Positions 25,289 to 31,321 of a stretch of 64,000 nucleotides of DNA are shown piece by piece. The first letter of the stretch is position 1; every line of letters starts with the position of its first letter. The notes under the pieces are model-generated. The model made no database searches, had not been told where the DNA came from, and saw only the letters and a program-made list of their open reading frames with translations. The stretch comes from Bordetella petrii. GTDB taxonomy: Bacteria; Pseudomonadota; Gammaproteobacteria; Burkholderiales; Burkholderiaceae_B. Location of the stretch: the NCBI RefSeq assembly GCF_017356245.1, contig NZ_JAFMZZ010000001.1:1995624-2059623 (forward strand). Reading direction: 5' to 3'. A program made the position numbers and the translations under genes.

Positions 25289-26055
25289 GGTATGCGTTCT
25301 CCTTTGACGAACAGGCTGGCTGCTTCGGGCAGCGGACCGTAGAAAAAATCGTCAACCGGCAGGTCGGCCACGATGCTGCCGCGCTCTAGGTAGACCACGC
25401 GCCGCGCCAGCCGCTTTACCTGGCCCAGGTTGTGGCTGCTGAATATCATGGCGGGCGCGCCGGCGCCGGGCTGGGTGAAGTCGGACATCATCTGCTCGAC
25501 CTCGCGCTTGGCGTGCGGGTCCAGGCTGGCGGTGGGCTCGTCCAGCAGCAGCACCTCGGGCGCCAGCGCCCAGGCGCGCACCATGGCCAGCCGCTGCTGC
25601 TGGCCCCCGGACAGGGTCTTGGCATTGCGCCCCGCCAGGTCCGCCATGCCGGCCTGCCGCAGCGCCAGGCCGGCCTGCGCGCGGGCCGCGCGCCAGCGCA
25701 TGCCGCGCAGCCACAGGCCCAGCGACACGTTGTTCAGCGCCGAGGTGCGCAGCATGTACGGCTGCTGGAACAGCATCGCCTGGCGCCGGCGCGCCGCGCA
25801 ATGCGCCTGGCCGCGCGTGGGCTGGACCAGGCAGTGCAGCAGCCGCAGCAGCGTGCTTTTGCCGCTGCCGTTGGCGCCCACCAGGGCCACGCATTCGCCG
25901 GCATGGATGGTCAGCGATACGCCGCGCAGGGCCCGCACGGCGCCGTAGTCGACATCGACATCGCGCAGGTCGAACAATGGCGCGGCCGCATCGCGGGCCA
26001 CACCGCGGCTGGCGGCGCCGGCGCCCGGCCCGGTTTCGCTGTCCGGGCGTTTCAT
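25285..26055 (-). CDS. tupC: tungstate ABC transporter, ATP-binding protein
   Basis: A 256-residue ATPase of the tungstate importer. Walker A is VGANGSGKSTLL (about residues 59-70), the Q-loop is FQQPYMLRT, the signature is LSGGQQQR and Walker B is LLLDEPTASLD. The switch His is in SSHNLGQ. The first 25 residues are low-complexity. It lacks the C-terminal TOBE domain of ModC, as usual for TupC. Both ends overlap its neighbours by 4 bp (tupB upstream, tupA downstream), so the order tupB-tupC-tupA is one coupled operon. Confidence 0.9.
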   Translation of the reverse strand: MKRPDSETGPGAGAASRGVARDAAAPLFDLRDVDVDYGAVRALRGVSLTIHAGECVALVGANGSGKSTLLRLLHCLVQPTRGQAHCAARRRQAMLFQQPYMLRTSALNNVSLGLWLRGMRWRAARAQAGLALRQAGMADLAGRNAKTLSGGQQQRLAMVRAWALAPEVLLLDEPTASLDPHAKREVEQMMSDFTQPGAGAPAMIFSSHNLGQVKRLARRVVYLERGSIVADLPVDDFFYGPLPEAASLFVKGERIP

Positions 26056-26795
26056 GGCAGCGCCCCGGCATGGCCGAACAGGCCCGACAATCCGGCGTCG
26101 CGCCGCTCGCGCCAGCGCCGCACCAGCGCAGCCAGCACGTTCAGCAGCAGCACCACGAACAGCAGCAACAGGCCCAGCGCCAGGGCCAGCGGCAGGTCGC
26201 CCTTGCTGGTTTCCAGGGCGATGGCCGTGGTCATGACGCGTGTGTAGCCTTCGATATTGCCGCCCACCACCATCACGGCCCCCACTTCGGAAATGGCCCG
26301 GCCGAACCCGGTGATGACGATGGTCAGCAAGGTGAAGCGCTCGTCCCAGACCAGCAGCAGGCTGCGCACCAGCGTGCGCGCGCGCAGCGAGCGCAACTGC
26401 TCGCCATGATGGCGCTCGGCGTCTTCGACGGTCTGGCGCACCAGCGCCGTAACTACCGGACAGACCAGCAGCGCCTGCGCCAGCACCATGGCCTGGAACG
26501 AGAACAGCCAGCCCAGGAAGCCCAGCGGGCCGGAATGCGACAACAGCAGGTAGACCACCAGGCCCACCACCACGGAAGGCAGGGCCAGCGAGGTGTTGAG
26601 CAGGGTCAGCACGATGCCGCGGCCGCGAAAGCGCGCCACCGCCAGCCAGGAACCGGCCACCATGCCGACGCTGCAGGCCAGCAGGCAGGCGCAGGCGCTT
26701 ACCGCCAGCGAACGGGCCACGATGGACAGCAGCACCGGATCGGCCCCGACGATCAACTGCAATGCAGTCAGTACGCTTTCGGACAGAGTATTCAT
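26052..26795 (-). CDS. tupB: tungstate ABC transporter, permease
   Basis: A 247-residue inner-membrane permease with five to six helices. The EAA-type loop that meets the ATPase reads AISEVGAVMVVGGNIEGYTRVMTTAIALE, a pattern special to TupB. The ATG at 26795 is taken because the protein begins there with a normal membrane start (MNTLSESVLTALQLIVGADP); the 37 codons before it are not conserved and run into the divergent promoter region. The gene heads the tup operon. Confidence 0.88.
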   Translation of the reverse strand: MNTLSESVLTALQLIVGADPVLLSIVARSLAVSACACLLACSVGMVAGSWLAVARFRGRGIVLTLLNTSLALPSVVVGLVVYLLLSHSGPLGFLGWLFSFQAMVLAQALLVCPVVTALVRQTVEDAERHHGEQLRSLRARTLVRSLLLVWDERFTLLTIVITGFGRAISEVGAVMVVGGNIEGYTRVMTTAIALETSKGDLPLALALGLLLLFVVLLLNVLAALVRRWRERRDAGLSGLFGHAGALP

Positions 26796-26850
26796 TGTTG
26801 GCACACGCGAGACCTGCACAGAGGGTAGCCCAGCGGTATCATGCGGACCA

Positions 26851-26868
26851 TATGAACAAGATTTCATA
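26851..26868. promoter_or_regulatory. candidate operator in the tupB / regulator gap
   Basis: A perfect inverted repeat, TATGAA-N6-TTCATA, lies in the 121-bp gap between the divergent tupB and regulator genes, 56 bp before tupB and 49 bp before the regulator. Its position suits an operator for the adjacent regulator. No family consensus was used, so the assignment is inference from symmetry and place. Confidence 0.45.
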
Positions 26869-26916
26869 GGCTGGCGCATCCGCCCCGCCACCGGCATTTG
26901 GTGCATACTCGCGAAC

Positions 26917-28029
26917 GTGCATCGTATCGACCTTTCCTACCAGCTGGGCGGCGCCGACGCCGCCCCGGCCACCATCGGCAATGCGCTGATGGACCTGCTG
27001 TTCGCCGTGCGGCAGCAGGGCTCGATCTCGGCCGCCGCCAAGTCGCTGGGCCTGTCGTACCGCCATGTGTGGGGCGAGCTCAAGCGCTGGGAACAGACCC
27101 TGGGGCGCACCCTCATCGTGTGGGACAAGGGCCAGCCGGCGCGCCTGAACGAGTTCGGCGAAAAGCTGCTGTGGGCCGAGCGCCAGGCCCAGGCGCGGCT
27201 GGGGCCGCAAATCAATGCCCTGCGCGCCGATCTCGAACGCGCCTTTGCCATGGCGTTCGACGATGCCGCACATGTGGTGCCGCTGTATGCCAGCCACGAC
27301 GACGCGCTGGGCGCGCTGCGCGAGCACGCGGTGGCCAGCGCCAAGCTGTACCTGGACATCCGCTACACCGGCAGCGTGGACGCGATCCGCGGCCTGAACG
27401 AAGGGCGCTGCGTGATCGCCGGCTTCCATACCCGGCACGACCCGGTGCCCGGCTCGCTGACCGAACGCATCTACAAGCCGCTGCTCAAGCCCGGGCTGCA
27501 CAAGATCATCGGTTTCGCGCAGCGCAGCCAGGGCCTGATCGTGGCGCGCGGCAATCCGTTGCGCCTGGGCGCGCTGCCCGACCTGCGCCGGCCCGGCGTG
27601 CGCTATGTGAACCGGGCGCTGGGCACCGGCACGCGCGTGCTGTTCGACGAACTGCTCGAACAGGCCGGCCTGCCCGCCGCGGCCATTGCCGGCTATGCGC
27701 GCACCGAACCCTCGCACGCCGCCGTGGCCCATGCCATTGCCGCCGGCAGCGCCGACGCCGGGCTGGGTATTGAACCGGCGGCGCATCACCACGGCCTGGA
27801 TTTCGTGCCGCTGGTGCAGGAAAACTATTTTCTGGTGTGCCTGAAGTCGACGCTGGACCACCCGTCCACCCAGGCCCTGCTGGCGATCCTGCGCAGCGCG
27901 CCGTGGCAGGCGGCCCTGTCGCGCATGCCGGGCTACGCGCCGGCGCAAAGCGGCCAGGTACTGTCGATGCGGCGGGTGCTGCCGTGGTGGAGCTTTCCTA
28001 CCCGGAAACCGCCGCGCCGGGCCCGCTAG
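26917..28029 (+). CDS. HTH regulator with periplasmic-binding-protein-like domain (tungstate/molybdate-type)
   Basis: A 370-residue transcription factor. An N-terminal ModE/LysR-like winged helix-turn-helix (about residues 20-85, with LLFAVRQQGSISAAAKSLGLSYRHVWGELKRWEQTLG) is joined to a ligand-binding domain of the periplasmic-binding-protein type (about 115-345, with LNEGRCVIAGFHT, VNRALGTGTRVLFDELL, AGSADAGLGIEPAA). Regulators of this build often sense molybdate or tungstate directly. The start is a GTG at 26917, which gives the natural N-terminus; no ATG occurs in frame nearby. It is divergent from tupBCA and convergent with fdhD, so W/Mo-dependent control of tup, and perhaps of the formate genes, is the simplest reading. 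The ligand is not proved. Confidence 0.8.
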   Translation: MHRIDLSYQLGGADAAPATIGNALMDLLFAVRQQGSISAAAKSLGLSYRHVWGELKRWEQTLGRTLIVWDKGQPARLNEFGEKLLWAERQAQARLGPQINALRADLERAFAMAFDDAAHVVPLYASHDDALGALREHAVASAKLYLDIRYTGSVDAIRGLNEGRCVIAGFHTRHDPVPGSLTERIYKPLLKPGLHKIIGFAQRSQGLIVARGNPLRLGALPDLRRPGVRYVNRALGTGTRVLFDELLEQAGLPAAAIAGYARTEPSHAAVAHAIAAGSADAGLGIEPAAHHHGLDFVPLVQENYFLVCLKSTLDHPSTQALLAILRSAPWQAALSRMPGYAPAQSGQVLSMRRVLPWWSFPTRKPPRRAR

Positions 28030-28889
28030 GGCGCGGTGGCGCGCGCGGCCGCCAGCTCGGGCTGGGGCACCAGCCGCTCGGGCGCGGTGTAGCACACGAA
28101 ATGCCGGTTCACCGCGCGGCCGATGGCGCACAGCCCCAGGCCCCGGGCGATTTCGTAGCCCATCTGGGTCATGCCGCTGCGCGACACCACGATGGGCACG
28201 CCCATCTGGGCCGACTTCATGATCATTTCGCTGGTCAGGCGGCCGGTGGTGTAGAAGATCTTGTCCGCGCCGCCCTGCTCGGCCGGCGGCTGCATCCACA
28301 TCCAGCCCGCCAGCGTGTCGATGGCGTTGTGGCGGCCGACGTCTTCCACGAACATCAGCATGGTCTCGCCGCGGAACAGCGCACAGCCATGCACCGAACC
28401 CGCCGACTTGTAGGTGGTTTCCTGCAGCCGGATGGCGTTGAGCAGGCCGTACAACTGCGCCTGGGTCACGCGGGCCTGCGGGGCCAGGCGGATGTAGTCC
28501 AGTTCTTCCATCAGCCCGCCGAACACGCTGCCCTGCCCGCATCCGGTGGTGACCACGCGCTGGGCCGTGCGGGATTCGATATCGGCGATGCCTTCGCGCG
28601 TAACCACCGAGGCGGCGTTGACTTCCCAGTCGACCATGATCGACAGCACATCGCTCACATCATGGATCAGGCGCTGATTGCGCAGGTAGCCCAGCACCAG
28701 CAGTTCGGGCATGGCGCCCAGCGTCATCAGCGTGACCAGTTCGCGCCGGTCGACGTAGATGGTCAGGGGCCGTTCGGCGGGAATGGAAACGGTTTCGGAC
28801 CCGCCGTGTTCATTGACCACGGAGACTTCCCGCGTCAGCGGGGCGCGCGCCTGGGTCAGCCGCGGCAGGGACAGGCTGGAAGCGGTCAC
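28026..28889 (-). CDS. fdhD: formate dehydrogenase sulfurtransferase FdhD
   Basis: A 287-residue protein that passes sulfur from IscS to the Mo/W-bis-MGD cofactor, which activates formate dehydrogenase. It has the family signatures EVNAASVVTREG, HGCALF, FVEDVGRHNAIDTLAGW and IFYTTGRLTSEMIMKSAQMG. The catalytic loop reads TTGCGQGSVFGG: the essential Cys (residue 117) is present, but the second Cys of the CxxC pair of E. coli FdhD is replaced by Gly. The start is a GTG that overlaps the stop of the upstream gene as GTGA. It is last in the formate dehydrogenase operon. Confidence 0.92.
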   Translation of the reverse strand: MTASSLSLPRLTQARAPLTREVSVVNEHGGSETVSIPAERPLTIYVDRRELVTLMTLGAMPELLVLGYLRNQRLIHDVSDVLSIMVDWEVNAASVVTREGIADIESRTAQRVVTTGCGQGSVFGGLMEELDYIRLAPQARVTQAQLYGLLNAIRLQETTYKSAGSVHGCALFRGETMLMFVEDVGRHNAIDTLAGWMWMQPPAEQGGADKIFYTTGRLTSEMIMKSAQMGVPIVVSRSGMTQMGYEIARGLGLCAIGRAVNRHFVCYTAPERLVPQPELAAARATAP

Positions 28890-29263
28890 TTGGCGGTCTT
28901 GCCGTCGGCCTCGGGCTGCGGCGAACTGGGCGGCTGGCTGGCGGTTTCGGCGGGCGAATGCGCGCCCGAGCCCTCGCGCGGCTGCACCGGCGCCGGCGCG
29001 TATACGAACGGACCGGGGTCTTTGCATTCGGGCGTGGGCACGGCCGGTGCGGGGTTCTTGCCCGCCGCCCGGGCGCTTGCAAAAAACCGCTCGGCCACGG
29101 CATCCTGCACCCGGCACAGCTTGTAGGCGGCGACGTTGGCGCTCCAGGCCGCCTTGGCCTTGGTTTCGGCAGCCTTGGCCTGGGCCTCGGGGCTGGGTGC
29201 AGGCAGGGTTGCGTGGGCGGCGGCGGCAGCCAGGGCCAGCGGCAGCGCGGCAAGCAGTTTCAT
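28886..29263 (-). CDS. small secreted protein of the formate dehydrogenase operon
   Basis: A 125-residue protein with a clear signal peptide (cleavage near AAHA-TLPAP). Its core (about 25-80) has two Cys (KLCRVQDAV and TPECKDPG) that could form a disulfide. The C-terminal 45 residues are Pro/Ser/Glu rich. I do not recognise a family with a known function. It lies between the cytochrome b subunit gene (18-bp gap) and fdhD (overlap), so it is co-expressed with them, and a periplasmic accessory role is likely. Confidence 0.7.
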   Translation of the reverse strand: MKLLAALPLALAAAAAHATLPAPSPEAQAKAAETKAKAAWSANVAAYKLCRVQDAVAERFFASARAAGKNPAPAVPTPECKDPGPFVYAPAPVQPREGSGAHSPAETASQPPSSPQPEADGKTAK

Positions 29264-29281
29264 GGCGTGCTCCTTTGCAGG

Positions 29282-30442
29282 TCAGGCGCCGGCCGGACGG
29301 GCGCGGCGCCGCTTGGCGGCCTTGTCGGCCGTGCGCTGGGCCGGGACCTTGCCCGACTGGATGTCGTCGTACCAGACGTCGTGGTGTTCGCGCGCCCAGG
29401 CCTCGTCGACATAACCGGTTTTCATGGCCTTGTAGGCGCCCTTCATGCCGATGGTGCCCAGGTAGATATGGCCCATCAGCATGCACATCATCAGGATGAC
29501 CGACACGGCGTGGACCATGTGGGCGATCTGCATGTTGCCGCGCGTGTACACCATGGCGCCCGGCACCACCCGGTCGAGGAACAGCCCCGATCCGACGGCA
29601 AGCACGCCCAGCAACAGCATGCCGATCCAGAACATGACTTTTTCGCCGGCATTGAAGCGGCCCGACGGCACATGGGTGACGCGCAGCAGCCCGCCGCCCT
29701 TGCGCAGCCAGGTCAGGTCGTAACGCTTGAAGAGATTGTCTTTGGCGAAAGTGGCCAGAACCACCAGCAGCGACACCGCGAAGACCGGGCCCACGAAATT
29801 GTGGGTGGTCTTGAGCACCCAGGTCAGCCAGCCGAAGACGGCGCTGCCCACCAGGGGCAACAGGAAGAACTTGCCGAAGGCCATCACGATGCCCGACAGG
29901 GCCAGGATGACGAAGGCCGTGGCGTTGACCCAGTGGGCCGCGCGCTCGAAATAGGTAAAGCGCTCGATCTTGCGGCCGGTTTCGACGCCATGCACCTTGA
30001 TGGGCCCTTTGGCCAGGTAGAACAGCAGGATGGCCACCAGCACGATCAGCAGCAGTCCGCCCCCGTACGGAACCAGCCAGTGGTTGCGCACCTGGCGCCA
30101 GGCTTCGCCGGCGGTGGTGTACGCGGACCCGGGGTACTGCACGAAGCGCTGGATCAGTACGCCGGCCTCGGGCGCCTGGCTGGCCGGCAGGCTGGTAAAG
30201 CCCGGCTGGCCGGAATTGACCTGGCGCCACATCGGCGCGTTGTTGCCGGGCTGGACCTTGGCGCGCTGCGCATTGGTCTGTTCCGCGTAGCCGGGCAGTT
30301 CATTGGCATCCGGCCTGACTTCGAAGATGTTGGCGTTCTTGATGCCGCCCAGGCCGCCGTCGTCCGGCGCGGTATTCTGCGCCGCCGCCGGCGCCGCCAG
30401 CAAGGCGCCCATCAAGAGTGCCGCGAAGAATGACCGTACCAT
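29282..30442 (-). CDS. fdhC: formate dehydrogenase gamma subunit, cytochrome b
   Basis: A 386-residue membrane subunit that anchors formate dehydrogenase and passes electrons to quinone through two b hemes. A signal-like helix (residues 1-20) and a periplasmic segment of about 100 residues come first. Then there is a helix near 135-155 and the cytochrome b domain with four helices. Heme-ligand His residues are seen in FERAAHWVNA, LKTTHNFVGP, MVHAVSV and MGHIYLG. The ATG at 30442 follows a GGAGG site. The extra N-terminal domain is normal for the FDH3-type gamma subunit. It follows a small lipoprotein gene by 13 bp. Confidence 0.9.
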   Translation of the reverse strand: MVRSFFAALLMGALLAAPAAAQNTAPDDGGLGGIKNANIFEVRPDANELPGYAEQTNAQRAKVQPGNNAPMWRQVNSGQPGFTSLPASQAPEAGVLIQRFVQYPGSAYTTAGEAWRQVRNHWLVPYGGGLLLIVLVAILLFYLAKGPIKVHGVETGRKIERFTYFERAAHWVNATAFVILALSGIVMAFGKFFLLPLVGSAVFGWLTWVLKTTHNFVGPVFAVSLLVVLATFAKDNLFKRYDLTWLRKGGGLLRVTHVPSGRFNAGEKVMFWIGMLLLGVLAVGSGLFLDRVVPGAMVYTRGNMQIAHMVHAVSVILMMCMLMGHIYLGTIGMKGAYKAMKTGYVDEAWAREHHDVWYDDIQSGKVPAQRTADKAAKRRRARPAGA

Positions 30443-30455
30443 GGCTGCCTCCGGT

Positions 30456-30680
30456 CTACATTCTGGTGTAGTCGTTCTGGCCGTGCTGGGTGCGCACGGT
30501 AAGCTGGCGCACCCAGCTGGCCCGGTCGCCCGGCGTCCAGCCGGGCGCGACAAAATTGCTGCCCGTGCCCATATAGGCGGGCGTGCCGGTGTTGCGGCCC
30601 GAATGCAGCTCTTGCGAAGGCTCGGAACACGCCGCCAGGGCCAGCACCAGTGCCGCCGCGAAACCGATGCGCGCGATCAT
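30456..30680 (-). CDS. small lipoprotein in the formate dehydrogenase operon
   Basis: A 74-residue lipoprotein, too short to be noticed easily. Its signal peptide ends in the lipobox LALAAC (Cys18). The mature part is about 56 residues, with TGTPAYMGTGSNFVAPGWTPGDRASWVRQL. The ATG overlaps the fdhB stop by 4 bp (ATGA) and an AGGAAAAA site lies before it, which makes it a real gene and not an artefact. Function is not known; its place between beta and gamma subunit genes suggests an assembly or anchoring role. Confidence 0.75.
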   Translation of the reverse strand: MIARIGFAAALVLALAACSEPSQELHSGRNTGTPAYMGTGSNFVAPGWTPGDRASWVRQLTVRTQHGQNDYTRM

Positions 30681-31312
30681 GATTTTTCCTTTGTGCCGGC
30701 CGGCTTCTGCGGTGGCTGCCCGGCCTGCTGCGACCCGTAGGCCGTGCCCCAGCCCCAGACTTCGGCACCCTTGCCGCGGTGCACCACCCGCGTACGGAAG
30801 ATGTCGGCCACCACGTCGCCGTCGCCGGCCAGCAGCGCCTTGGTCGAGCACATTTCGGCACAGGCGGGCAGCTTGCCCTCGGCCAGGCGGTTGCGGCCGT
30901 ACTTTTCGAATTCGGCCTCGCTGCCGTGCTCTTCGGGGCCGCCGGCACAGAAGGTGCATTTGTCCATCTTGCCGCGCACGCCGAAGGTGCCCTGCGAGGG
31001 GAATTGCGGCGCGCCGAACGGACAGGCGTACGAGCAATACCCGCAGCCGATACAGGTATCTTTGTTGTGCAGCACCACGCCTTCATCGGTGCGGTAGAAG
31101 CAGTTCACCGGGCACACGGCCATGCAGGGCGCGTCGCTGCAATGCATGCAGGCCACCGAAATGGATTTTTCGCCCGGCACGCCGTCGTTCAGCGTGACCA
31201 CGCGGCGGCGGTTCACGCCCCAGGGAATCTCGTGCTCGTTCTTGCAGGCGGTGACGCAGCTGTTGCACTCGATACAACGCTCTGCATCACAGACGAATTT
31301 CATTCTTGCCAT
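30677..31312 (-). CDS. fdhB: formate dehydrogenase beta subunit, four [4Fe-4S] clusters
   Basis: A 211-residue iron-sulfur protein that moves electrons from the catalytic subunit to cytochrome b. Cys motifs in order are CIECNSCVTACK (13-24), CMHCSDAPCMAVCP, CIGCGYCSYACP and the split CTFC/CAEMC pair, which gives four clusters. The RCIECNSC start without a Tat signal is usual for the FDH3 beta subunit, which is carried across the membrane with the alpha subunit. There is no C-terminal membrane helix, unlike E. coli FdnH. It is separated from fdhA by only 9 bp. Confidence 0.93.
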   Translation of the reverse strand: MARMKFVCDAERCIECNSCVTACKNEHEIPWGVNRRRVVTLNDGVPGEKSISVACMHCSDAPCMAVCPVNCFYRTDEGVVLHNKDTCIGCGYCSYACPFGAPQFPSQGTFGVRGKMDKCTFCAGGPEEHGSEAEFEKYGRNRLAEGKLPACAEMCSTKALLAGDGDVVADIFRTRVVHRGKGAEVWGWGTAYGSQQAGQPPQKPAGTKEKS

Positions 31313-31321
31313 GGCGGTCTC

